Both the position numbers and the translations under genes were made by a program. This document shows, piece after piece, positions 1 through 11,340 of a stretch of DNA of 64,000 bases (position 1 is the first letter of the stretch; every line of letters starts with the position of its first letter). The notes below the pieces were generated by a model, which worked only from the letters and a program-made list of their open reading frames with translations, was not told the DNA's origin and did no database searches. This stretch comes from Arthrobotrys musiformis (lineage: Eukaryota > Ascomycota > Orbiliomycetes > Orbiliales > Orbiliaceae): NCBI GenBank assembly GCA_036971715.1, contig JAVHJL010000004.1:4216001-4280000 (forward strand), read 5' to 3'.

Positions 1-3000
1 TGATTATGGCGTCAGTGCTTTGGAAATTTATCCCGACGACTTCTTAGCTTATTCGTAGCCAGCAAGTGATAAGCCTGCAACATCCCACGAGTTCTAACCG
101 CTCCACGAAACTGTGGTGAAACTTTCCTGCCGTTAACGAAAATGCGTAATATCAAAAATTTTCGTTGACATATGCAAAGTCTATGGGGAGAGATGAGCGG
201 TGCACGAAGATAGTAGCTGGTAATTGTAAGATTGTTCCAGAATCATTTCAATAATCAAAACTGACATACCTAAGACGACTCGGGTAGGTGGTTAAAATCG
301 AAGAAAGTCAGAGACAAAAACCTCAGACATATCTTACAGCGGCTACCGGTACGTACCCGAATACCAGGCGAGATGGTATATCGGGGAAAAATTTTTCTTG
401 TCACATACTAAAAATATTACCCGCTAGAACAGACAACTGTTTTATTGGGGGAAAACATATCTCCTGCATGCCAGAACGATGAGTAAGTTTAGGTGCGCAA
501 TCGGAACTCGTTAACTGGTGAACCTGCTTCAGCGGACCCGGCCGTCTAGCATAATTCGGGAATTTTCACGTCCAATAGCAGGCCGGAAAATCGGAAGCAA
601 GAATATGCACCCGACTAATTAAGAAACCTGTGTGACGTTAATGAGGCCATAGACGAAAGGTTCTGGCTATTAGGGCCCCTAGTCAATAAACTTTCGTCCC
701 GCTGCACGCCTTACACGTTACATGCTCGCCTATACCTCCGGATAGTACCGACCCTCGCAACAATGTAGCGCATCTACCCATTCTCGAGGACTTGGACGAG
801 GGTGGGAAAAAATCTACAAACAAGGAAAAGCTAAAGCTAAGGGGCCGTAAATTGAATATTTCAGCTTTGAGCTTGGCAAAGTTGAATCAAGTTTGGACAA
901 TTTGTGATGTCACATATGCGCCGTGTTTTTGCGGATTCACCGTTCAGAACGTGAGACGCGGGGGAGGGGCGCATGATGCGGGAAAATTCTCCCTTTGTAG
1001 ATTGGGTACATCATTTGCAGGGCCTATTGTATTGAAGTGCGGGAACTTAAATTTATGGTGCAGGCTTATAAATATTTAGGAATCAATCAGTTTCGATCTC
1101 ACACTGGTGACCTTGTTGGAGTTGTTGCTGCTGTCTATCGGCGAGACTTACATAATCGAGGAGATAAAATGCCGTCAGACGTGCAGGCTAGCTAAGCTAA
1201 GCCCTGGACCCGAAATGTCAGGAGTACAAAACACTCAGTTACTTGGTTAATTATTCCATGTGAATACATTTCGCCAATCGCAGTTACGAACCTTAAAGGG
1301 AACTGTTTTCAGACTGGTATACTGTTACACAGTTAACAGTTATATTTCATTTGACGTTAACGTTCTGTCTGGAAAATTTTCATCCGCAAACTCGAGAAGT
1401 GTTTTAAGCGACCTTCTGGAATTGTAAACCAGCAAAGGAATTATTCAATTGCGATGCTCTGCATCGACGTTCGACAGTCGAACTGTCTGTAGGAGCTTTC
1501 CAAGCTTGATGCAATCAAGCACAAACAGGAAGCAGCATGCTGCATGCAGGTGTTTGAGCTGCACGTTTGGTTGGTCGGAACCGGGCGGCGTTACCTTTAC
1601 GGATTCCCTGCAGCTTGCTGTTGCAGCTTTTCAAATTGGGGACCTCATACTTCAATGCCCCTCCCAAATGTTGCAAATTGCGAGGAATTGAAGGGGAATT
1701 TCAATTTTCGAGGCGTCGCAGTGATGCTGTCGAAGGTTCAATATCTCCTCACTCTCACGCATTGTGCACCTCATATCGAGTAATCGTCGTATACGTGTAT
1801 GCTGAACCTTCTATCAATGGAGATGTCTTAGACATTTTGAGAGATCTTAGTGGGCCTGTGCACTCTCAAGCAAAAAACAGCAGATTAACCGGGAATAGCG
1901 GTTTTTGGTGCCGCGTTTTTCTTTTTCAATCAAATTAACTTTCGAGCTGGCCGCTGGTGTGTTGGGACGAACAAGGGGCAGTGCTGCCGTATGTGACAGT
2001 CAGGAGGAGCCCATGCGCCGTGAAAAAACTGTGATATCTGAGCCGGATGGTGTTGGGGAAATCGAAATAGTTAGGGTCCAAGGTCGTCTGGATATCGCGA
2101 CAGCACTGATTCAATGGCGGCGACATTTACTTTCCCCCAGCAAAGTCAGGTGATGCCTGACATATTTTGAAGCTTTAGGAATGCCTGATACCCACTTGCT
2201 CCCCCCCCTTCTCGAGTCGAGGCACCAAGCTGAGGTGAAACACAGACCGCTGAAAGTCGGGGACTAGATGGGATTTGGGACTCTCCGATCCCATGGATCA
2301 CCCGCTAAGAGATCCAGGAAATTCCCCAACCTAGGCTGGCTACTATTGAGAGGTCTGTCTATATTGAAGGGATGCAGATGTATTCCGCGTGCGGGTCGGT
2401 CAGGCCAGTTCATTTCACTATTGAATATTTGGATGAGGCTAAAGTGGCCCACCAGTACCGAGAGTGGCCGTGGGATTCCCCCGTGAGAGTATGGCGCTCA
2501 GTATGCATAGGATGTAAGCTTGGTCTTGTCTCCAAGCCATACTAGATTACATACATACTTACCTATACCTCCCCTTGCAATTGCCGTTTAGCCTCATCCA
2601 GGTACCATGCAGCGACTTACACCTGGAAGCTGCAAGTGGAGTCGTTTTAAACAGAAGCCCACCTACCTAAGCATATCTGCGCAATGTCAACTCGATTGCC
2701 GAAAGGGTGCGAAATATTTCTTTCCTTTTGCGATCCCGCGCCGCTTTGAAAAAGTTAACACCAACACATTAGAATTCTGATATTACCGCCTGCCGTATAC
2801 AGTAGAAGGAGTGCTATCTTCCCAGCTTCCAACAAGAGCTTTCGCCTGCGAGGAAACTTGAGATCCAGGCGCTTCAGAATGAGATGGGCCCTTGAGTGAT
2901 GGGAATCTCCACCCGTCGGCATAATCCCAAGTGCTACATCGAGCGCCGGTTCATTCATGTTTGCAACAGACCATCTTTTTGGAATCTATTTCCTCCGATG

Positions 3001-3377
3001 CGATCTGGAGACATGGGTCACTTGTCTCATCTGTTATCAAGTCTAGGGTTCGTTGTATAAACCACATCTCTATCGGCAGACTCCATCCTTTGCTCGTCTT
3101 TGATCAGAACATTCGTTCAGTGTTCCCTTGAGCCTAGGCGCCTAGTTATAAATTCTTCTCCTGTGCCTAGCTGTCGGACATTTCTTTATTCATCCTGTCG
3201 CATATCGGGGTTCCGTTCGTCAACGCCAGAATAACTATATCCAAAGCAATACAGCGCTACAACCAACTACAGACGTTCAAACAGGACCCACTTTGGACAA
3301 TCATCTATCTTCAATTCATCAATCTGTTTACAGTCAGCCATCATATTGTGAGGTTATAGATATATAACTCTTGTTCA
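1..3377. other. Gene-free left flank
   Basis: About 3.4 kb without a convincing coding region on either strand. The open frames are short, overlap in several frames, mostly lack ATG starts and show no recognisable motif. A perfect 7-bp hairpin (1504-1520) and a 12-bp palindrome (1532-1543) lie close together. The last few hundred bases (about 2950-3377) are the likely promoter and leader of the dioxygenase gene, with pyrimidine- and A-rich stretches before its ATG. A gene with many tiny exons or a non-coding RNA could be missed. Confidence 0.6.
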
Positions 3378-5209
3378 ATGCCTCAGAGCTCAATTTCAAA
3401 CCATCCTCTCCACCTCATCGAGCCGGAAGAGTCGCCATTCAGTTCAAATTCTGGATCTCCACAAAGGAATATTAGTTCTACCCTGACCTCAGCATTCGAA
3501 CTTTCGTTTCTCAATCGACCAATTTCTTCTAAGTCCACTGTTAGCAGAATGGCGCCAGCTCCATACGGGCAAGGGGCTGTAGTCTTAGGCCTCAAAGAGT
3601 TTCTCAAAAGCCAAAGTGCGGGTGAGATTGAAAGTATTTCTAAGATCAACTATGTCCCGTCCCAACAAGGGTTCAGAAAAAGAGAAGAGTACCTAAAGAC
3701 TATCCTACCCAAGAGCCAAAGTCTCCCCAATGGTTTCCCATCAGTTGTTGAAGGTCCACTCAGCTGGACTGCCTCTGATCTCACCGAAGAAGATTGGCTG
3801 GTCCACCTTGGTGAAGAAGATGTCGAATCTGTCGAGGGCGCCGTGAAGTCCTATCTAGGTTAGTCCATTGTTTTTGCAACGGCAACGAGTATCCGAGTCT
3901 TGGAAATCGGAAATTTACTCAAACAGCCGTGTTTTCATTCCGCTGCATGCATAATAGAGACAAAATTCTTGTTTAGCGAATAACCAAATATTGTGCATAC
4001 TGACCAACGTATTTAGGCAAGTATAATAATGTGAATCATGTCTCCACTGAGACATTCCCAATTAGCGATTCCCTGAGGGCCAAGATGCGAAAAACTGTAT
4101 CCAATCTTTATGACAGGCGGGGGTTCGCCGTCGTACGTGGGTTGGATTCCTCTCGCTATACGCCAATAGAGAGAGCCGTCATATTCATGGGGCTCAGCAG
4201 CTACGTCGGCGGAAAACTTGGTATGCAGACATTGAGCCGTACTGGTTTAGGTGAGCCCCCCAGACAACTGAACACATTGCCTACCACCCGCTCAGCCAGT
4301 CTCTTGAACTAACTCTCACCACTTCTATTTTAGCTCATTTAACAAACCTTCGTCCTCTGTATGCCGAGGGATTGATTAAATCGCCTGGCTACACTAATGT
4401 CCACATGGTAAGACCCTTAAACGATAACGCCATAACTCGTGACAAACGACAAAACTCTACGGATCTACTAACACGCTCTGGATCCGCAGTCATTCCACAA
4501 CGATACCGCTCACATAATCGCACTGTTTGTCGCCGGGGTCGCTGGAAATGGTGGCGGCAGCATGATTGCTAGCTCCGCGAAAGTATATAATGAGCTCGCC
4601 GCAACCAAACCCCACGCAATTAAAACTTTGTCGGAGGATTGGAAATTAAATAGGTATGACAACCTTATAAACAGTGGCATCCGGCAACCCTATAACTAAC
4701 AGAACAATGATAGCTTTTCAACCCATGATTTCGATTCGGAAGCCTATTATGAACGCCCCCTTCTTTGGTATGAAGATGGTCGACCAATCCTTTTCGTCGC
4801 CCGTCGCCCATTTACCGGCTCCAACGTCGGCGATAATCCCAAGCCTCTTACCCTTCTACAAGCAGAGGCCCTCGACAGTGTACACTTTACGGCCGAACGC
4901 CATGCAATTCGTGTCCAGCTGCAGAAAGGCGACATTCAATTCATGAACAACCTCGCTGTAGTCCACTCGCGCGAGGAATTCCGAGACGCTTCAGTTGGAG
5001 AAGGTGCCGATAGACGGCACTTGATTCGTGCGTTTATCAAGAATGAGGAAAGAGCATACCAACTCCCCAAACACCTCGATGGCGCTTTCGACGAAATATA
5101 CCCAGAAGATATACCTTCGTCAGAGTATAACTTCCGTATTGACCCTTTCAATTTCGCGGCCTTGTCCCAAGGTCCACCGGCTACTAGTCCATCCGGAACG
5201 AACGGTTAA
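3378..5209 (+). CDS. TauD/TfdA-type Fe(II)/2-oxoglutarate dioxygenase
   Basis: Five exons (3378-3858, 4017-4250, 4334-4407, 4490-4653, 4714-5209) join in frame to 482 residues. Members of this clavaminate-synthase-like superfamily hydroxylate or oxidise small molecules using 2-oxoglutarate and O2. The metal triad is visible: HND (His266, Asp268) at the start of exon 4 and a distal His near residue 420 in RRHLIRAF, preceded by the family-typical NNLAVVHSREEF. The N-terminal GPLSWTASDLTEEDWLVHL also fits fungal TauD-like proteins. No signal peptide is seen, so it is probably cytosolic. The first 60 residues are Ser/Pro-rich and longer than usual. No biosynthetic core gene is adjacent, so the substrate cannot be inferred. 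Splice sites are canonical and every junction keeps frame. Confidence 0.9.
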
Positions 5210-6944
5210 GGCAAAATCCGTTCCCGACCTTATGTGCCGTCCGCTCACGTCCTTTCAACAATTTTCGCTACATCAGCAACAAATAAAGTTAGCTATCATG
5301 AATAACCTCCTTAAAGTGGAAGCTCGTACATACCCGTCAACCCCCATGTTGCGGCAGCTTATATCCTCTCTTTATATCTTATAATTCCGGAAGACCCTTC
5401 CACTAATCAAAAGTGCTTTGTTTTTAGCCTTTCCGTTATCCTTATCTTTTTGAGTGGCCCAATCCCTTTCTGGTTTCGTCCTTTTTCCCTTCATCTCATT
5501 TTCCAGCATTTTAGACTTTAAAATATCCTTTCGAAACGAATTTTCCCTTTGTCCTTCCAGTACATACACATGCACATGCACATGCACATGCACATACACA
5601 CGTACATACAGGCAGTCGTATATTTATTGTTGTTGCTTCTTTTTAATAGAGCTATAAACAAATTTTACATTTTCTTGTTTCAAAATTTAAATGTGCAAAT
5701 CTCATCTAGTGTTTACATATTAGTCCGCAATGGCGCCAGATACATGCCGCACGAGCATTGGATCAGGCGTCTGGACACGAGACTAGGATCAATACGATTT
5801 ATTAATTATTGGCGCCTAACTCGAGGGTGATTGAGAATCATGTGTTGACCGTGTTGTATCGTGCACCACTGCACACAGCTAAAGCTCAATCTTGGACATA
5901 TTCTAGATTCGAGTATATTCTAGAATGGACCCTGTAAGCATAATTATAAGTATTCTGACTCTAAACATGCATGGAGGGCAAGTATACTAATTATAAGTCT
6001 AGACTCCCCAGTTTTCCAATAAAAGGTGGGGCCAGATTCGAAGCATCTTAAACGCATGAGCGAGGACGACCCTTGTTCCAATTTCTCGTTTCACATTGCC
6101 TATTCAGACATATATATGCGAAGGATGTTCGGATGTCGTGCATATAACTGAAGGCATACATACTTCATTTTTTTAATCTGGCCACCGGTCTCTGTTAGGT
6201 TGGTTCGCCTCTACTCGGGAGAGGTCGCGGGCTCGGCCTTTAATTTCTTTTCCTGGTATACCAAGGACTTCTCACTTCAATGCGGGAAGTCTAATAGATC
6301 GATTCTAGAATCCAACAATCCATTAATTAAGATCCGGGATAAAGGTTAAATTTACGCTTTACACATCCCGCTAGAAATTTACCGGGGTTAGTGTTGACTT
6401 ATTTTAGATCGCTCAAGGTGCCTGAATGAGCTAACGATGAATGATGCGGCACCAATGATATTATTATAATACCCTTTCTTCTATGATATAATGGGAACTG
6501 CCCCAATTGGGTACTTAAGTAGTTAAGTAGAAACTGTTCCCCAATGGAATTCACTGTACAGCGAGCACAGGCTTGTGCAGGGTGTTATGTGCACTGATGC
6601 GGGAAAAAGAAAGCGACAGGGCGTGGAATGTACGGCAAGTGCGGGGAATCTGGAAACGTGCTTCCATGATCGGACTGCACTGCCGGCGATAGAATTAGAA
6701 ATTACGTACATACATGCATAATTCGTAAAAGCGTTTATCTTCGAGAATAAGAGCGAAAAAAAGATGCACCGGTCATGCGACTGGCTTCTGCGGGGAGACA
6801 AAAATGAACATGAGAAGGGAAGCCCTATAGGCTGGAAACGACAAGTAAAACATATAAAACCATCCTTATGCTTGTTGCTAAACGAGAGTTCGAATAAAAA
6901 GGAAAAGATTAGAAACGCCGGAATGTCCGAAAGGAATATGCAAC
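5210..6944. other. Intergenic region with CACATG microsatellite
   Basis: Non-coding stretch between convergent genes. The first 400 bases are T-rich and probably hold the 3' UTR of the dioxygenase. A CACATG/CACATA simple repeat sits at 5561-5611; it opens His/Met or Val/His frames on both strands that are repeat artefacts. The remainder is AT-rich with no gene signal that I can see. Confidence 0.6.
5561..5611. repeat. CACATG-type microsatellite
   Basis: About four CACATG units followed by degenerate CACATA/CACACGTACATAC units. It is in non-coding DNA downstream of the dioxygenase gene, and its length is likely variable between strains. Confidence 0.85.
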
Positions 6945-7896
6945 CTATAATGATGACACTATCATGTACCCATCGCCTGCCTCCGCAGATAAGACCCGCT
7001 CGTTCTTTGACGACCGAATCAGAACGAAGCATTCTACCTTCTCCTCTTCTCCTTTGACTTGAAAGACCCATTTCTCCTCCGAGGCGAGAACGAACCCGTT
7101 GTTTTCGTAAACTGGCTTCCCCATAGGACTTGAAATGACACAACAAGGCACCCCCTCTTCATCCGCGAGCCTTATCCCCCACTCAACTAGCATAGTGGCA
7201 GCTCCATGTCGGCGATACTTTCTATGGGTCGCGAGTAATTCTAATTCCCAGAAATTCTGATAGTGGGTGAAATAGGTCGCATCGACGGCCTTCACTCCTT
7301 TCTTGAGAACTGCCCATCTCCGATAATCGGCATCTCGTCTTCCTTCCGGGTAGTGTTGTGTCATCGAGTAGTCCTGTAAAGTATTGACTGTGCCTTTAAT
7401 TTTGACGCATAAGAATTAGAATATCCTTCACTTTCATACTTCTCATTACCTCTTAACCATAGGGTCTTCAGGACAAATACGAAATATAGCACAGTAGCTA
7501 GAAAGTAGAGAGGAAGTATACGGGAAAGGAAGAAAGAAATGAAAAACCCGTATACTTACGATCAAGCATGTTCAAGATTCCTGCCTTGAGACTCCTCCGC
7601 TGTTTTGCATGCTCATCCTCCCCCGTTCTCTTCCAAACTACAAAGCTGACGAGGGTGCCGACTGGATCTCCCTTGTCTCTGAACTTGTCAGCCTCGTCGA
7701 GTTCAACAACCAGGAGTACCACGCCAGCATTATTGATCATAGAATTGATTCTTAGGCTCCAGTAGTAATAATTATCCCACGGATACTGGTGTCTGTATCG
7801 CCAGGTCCAATCGAACATTGGATCATCGACAAGGCCCTCTAGGAGGACTTCCATGATCTGGGGAAGATCACGTGGGGAAGCTTCGCGGACTTTCAT
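6945..7896 (-). CDS. GNAT-family N-acetyltransferase
   Basis: Two exons on the minus strand (7896-7560 and 7387-6945) give 259 residues. GNAT enzymes transfer the acetyl group of acetyl-CoA to an amine; the substrate is unknown here. The acetyl-CoA loop (motif A) is visible as ELLATHRKYRRHGAATMLVE around residues 162-181, followed by a helix and by VYENNGFV, the usual motif-B Tyr/Gly-Phe pattern. The N-terminus (REASPRDLPQIMEVL) is a standard GNAT strand-helix opening. A closer AG at 7374-7375 breaks the frame, while the AG at 7388-7389 restores it (junction LDLNTLQDYS), so I chose that acceptor. No signal peptide is seen. This is a common fungal accessory acetyltransferase type, convergent with the upstream dioxygenase gene. 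Confidence 0.87.
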
Positions 7897-8954
7897 TCCG
7901 TAAAAGAACGAAGGATAATTTCAAACAGCGGGTCCTCTGGGGTCCCCTAGTGTTTTAGTTTGCGAGAATGACAGCAATCTCAGCTGAGATGTGAAAAAAC
8001 TGTTAAACACGAGAAAATCATAAAGACACAAATGAAAGAAGGGTCGGCCCGTCAGAATTAAAAGGGTATATACTCGAGGTCCTATGAGCGATGGGAAATA
8101 AGATTTCATAGCCGGGACCTTTATATATACATTGGCAACTTACTTAACCAATCTCGCATTTGACCTTCTCCAGGTGGAAAACACCAACATGAATAACCTT
8201 GGAAAGCTTACGGAAACCACTGCAGCGGCAATCTCGACGAGGTATAGCATAGGCAATATCATTGGGAAATCTCCCTATGCAGCCCGGTGGGCAGCACTGC
8301 AGCAGATGCCCATCTCCACGCCAAGCCACGGTGCGCGGTGCCCCATAGGTGCCTGCGGTGCCCGCACGGTGCCCACGCGGCGCCCCAGGCCACGGTGATG
8401 TCCCGATGTGGTATGGTGCGTATCCACCAGCTCGGGTCGAGATTCTGCGTGGGTCATGAAGCCAGTGTTTCCTTTTTGCAAGATGCATGATCAGCTCAGG
8501 GCGGATCATGCACAATCCTCGTTTTTGGAGTCCAGCTTGCCCTCCCGGATACAAGCGAAGGCCAGCCAGAAAACGGCATCCAAAATTTCAGAGCGGGAAA
8601 TGTTAAATTTGTGCAAGCCGCCGCCATTAATTTCTAAGACAGCCAGACCATCCCACTGCATTTTATTCCTCTTTTGCATTCTCTATATCTTTGCAGTGCA
8701 GCTGCATACGCTCAAGCTTACTTAGTTAGTTTCTTTCGATATTAAGTATATTTTATCCAGGGCCTTCCCTACCTTCCTTTTACTACACTCTCCTCCTACT
8801 GTGCCCCTTAAGCCCTTTGACCAAACACAACAGTCCAACACGTCGTAAAGGATTGGGCCGGTTGGTGGGAGTTCAGGATTCTAAGACAAAGAACCAACCC
8901 TCCGGCCTCCCACGGACTCGAGCGGTGTTTGAACGCGAACGTTTTAACTAAGCG
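7897..8954. other. Intergenic, divergent promoters and GC-rich repeat block
   Basis: Shared upstream region of the acetyltransferase (-) and the zinc-cluster gene (+). It contains a GC-rich block at about 8320-8397 and a pyrimidine-rich stretch at 8750-8820 that could mark transcription initiation for the downstream gene. Frames of 60-136 codons open on both strands across the GC-rich block and look like composition artefacts. Confidence 0.55.
8320..8397. repeat. GC-rich degenerate CGGTGCC repeat
   Basis: Five or six imperfect copies of a CGGTGCC/CGGTGCG core in about 75 bp, sharply richer in GC than the flanks. It lies in the intergenic region upstream of the zinc-cluster gene. Function unknown. 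Confidence 0.6.
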
Positions 8955-11340
8955 ATGGAGGAGCTCGATCCTTATCTCCATCAATTTTGGGGGCATACTC
9001 AGCAGCAGCAGACCGCCGACTATCTACTAAGTATTCCAGGCGGTGGTGTTTCTCCGAATCCTCGCCGTCATTCATTGAGCCCTCATCCAGATCATGACAT
9101 TCTCACTGGCTTCCCCGCGGGCCCCGCCCCAAACGTCAACCAAAACATATACGATCTCGAAGACAACGCCATAGAATGGGCATGGGGCCGCGACGCCTTC
9201 ATGACAGCCTTTTTCGGGAGGAATTATTCTCAATTGCCGTTCTCTCACCAAGTTCCAATTCCGAGGCCGTCCTCGAGTTTGAGTGGAGGAGGTCGCAGCT
9301 TGGCGCCGGAGTTAACGTTTGGAGCCAACAATAGCAACACATTGATACCAGGAAACTTCGTGGAGGATTGTCATGCGCAAGACCAATATCAGCATCAGCA
9401 TCAGCATAATCATGACGGAATCCAGCCTCAAGTGGTCAATAATCAGCCGGTGGCTGTGGAACGACCCTTAACCGGATATAAGAATAACAAAAATTCGTCA
9501 AAGTTTAAAGGTTATCAGATAAAGCTCGTTTCAAAACCAGCCCCGCCAAAAACGAACTCGAAGAAGCATAAAATCGAGGATTTCGATGTTGCAGAGCCGG
9601 CTGAGAGAAGAGCGACAAAGATAGTAAAACGAAACCCGACTCCGACTGTGAGTGGGGAAGTGCAGTTTAGTATTGTTCCTCCTGAGCTGGCAAAGAGAGG
9701 TGGACACGGGGCACTCAAAGAATTGACAGACGAGGAAAAGAGATCGAAAGCACTGGTAAGACAGGTTGGCGGTGGATGCTTCAGATGCCGCATGCTTAAC
9801 AAAAAGGTGAGCCAATCCTTTGCTCCCTTGATCTCTGACGTTGAAATAAGGTTGGATAGCTGATCATGGGGGTGTTATTTTCGGTTTCAGTGCCATGCTA
9901 GTCACACGGGAATTTGCCCACCATGCAAAGGGTCACCTCATCTCTGCTTTAGATTGGACCTTGACGACTGTTCGTTCTTTCGTTCAAGTATTAGACACCC
10001 CTCTCCCCCCATGCACTTCCAGCTGAAGGTACATGTTCGCTAACCGAAGGCTTTAAGACACCCCAATACACATTGTACCTGTTTCAGAGCACACAAAAGT
10101 GTGGGCATCGGATGAGATTATGGAGCTGAAGTTTCACTGTGTGCCACTGGGTGTATCAAGTTTCTGTGAGCCACTGGTGGTTTCCTGCAGAAGATTTGTC
10201 CCACAGCCCGGAGATAACCTGAAAAAGAGTCCTGGAGGCAGACAGCCGGATGCGTTTATCGAAGTGCAACCATACATCGCTTACTCCTCGGAAGAGATGT
10301 ATAAGACCCTCCTCACAAGGATGACGTGTTATCGAAACGCCTTCATGATTGATATGATGTCACAAGGAACATCTCCTGTTACTATCAGCATCATGAAATT
10401 AGCTGACCACCTCTCGGTAATGCCTTATCTCGATCTAACCGGTCATACACCTTCCCCAAAACGCATACACATACTAATTTGGAGAATAGAAACTAAGACC
10501 TAATGGCATCGTACATTGCGCCTTAGACATATGGGTAGGAGCGCATTTGAACGCATCCGAGCGTTCCCTATGCGGCGAACAGTTGCTGGGTATGCCACCA
10601 AATATAATCGATGATGAGACATCTTTCCTATTCGGATATGTCCCTATCCCGCCTCAGCTAGATAATCAGCTGGACAACTTGATCATCAAAGGGATGGTCT
10701 CAAGTGCGGCACACTTGCTGAAAACCATATGGACAAAATTCAAAGCGAAAAAGAGAACGGATTGGCTAGAACTATGGGTTACAGTTTATATTATCTTAAA
10801 CACCGTAGAATTTGTTCTAAAAACGCAGCAGGCATACGTGGAGTACCTTGGATCCACTGTAAGATTTGACCCCTTGTCCCCTCCTGCCATATCTCCCTGC
10901 CTTACTAAACGTTGATCTTAACAGTTCCACCGCGACAAAATCCTTGCCCACTGGGATCATCATCGAAACTTGTGGTCTTGGTCCGGGAACCACTTGGTTG
11001 ATGCATTTGAATACTACCACAAGAAACTCGAGATGCCACTCGGGGCTCTTCTACGAAAAGAGACTCTCCCCGATGCACAAACCTATACCGATATCAAGCT
11101 TGATAATGAAGCTCTGCGGATGATGAGACAGATTGGAGAACACATATCAGGTAAATCCAAACGCAGCGCTACTAGATCCTGGCAACCGTCCACAAAACTT
11201 AACACTAACTTCACCATCTCACGCCGGATTCAGTCGCCGTACGGACACACAATTTAGAGACTGCCGAGCGACCACGAACGCCCCGGGGCCGCGCCGAATA
11301 CGAAACTATGTGGACCTCCAGGGTTATCTTTGTCAGATAG
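8955..11340 (+). CDS. Protein with central Zn2Cys6-type cluster (putative regulator)
   Basis: Six exons (8955-9806, 9891-9987, 10088-10416, 10490-10858, 10925-11150, 11234-11340) give 659 residues. The zinc cluster is formed across the exon 1/2 junction with spacing CX2CX6CX7CX2CX6C (CFRCRMLNKK then CHASHTGICPPCKGS), around residues 276-303. It is preceded by about 275 low-complexity residues including a QHQHQHNH tract and two basic KKHK/RRATKIVKR patches. The C-terminal 320 residues are a helical region with ALDIWVGAHLNASE, a pattern I associate with fungal C6 zinc-finger proteins. Probable nuclear DNA-binding regulator; targets unknown. The exon 2 donor at 9988 was chosen because the nearby GT at 10029 breaks the frame of exon 3. 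Placement of the cluster in the middle is atypical of classical Gal4-like factors. Confidence 0.85.
9388..9408 (+). repeat. In-frame CAGCAT repeat (Gln-His tract)
   Basis: Three CAGCAT units and degenerate flanks inside exon 1 of the zinc-cluster gene encode alternating Gln and His, in the low-complexity N-terminal arm. The tract is potentially length-variable. Confidence 0.8.

Noticed and set aside
6523..7146. 207-codon minus-strand frame
   Set aside because: It overlaps the acetyltransferase 3' end in another frame and is low complexity beyond it.
8144..8554. 136-codon minus-strand frame across the GC-rich block
   Set aside because: Open on both strands because of repeat composition; no motif.
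10029..10087. Alternative 59-nt intron in the central-cluster gene
   Set aside because: Its donor leaves exon 3 out of frame with an early stop; the donor at 9988 keeps the frame.
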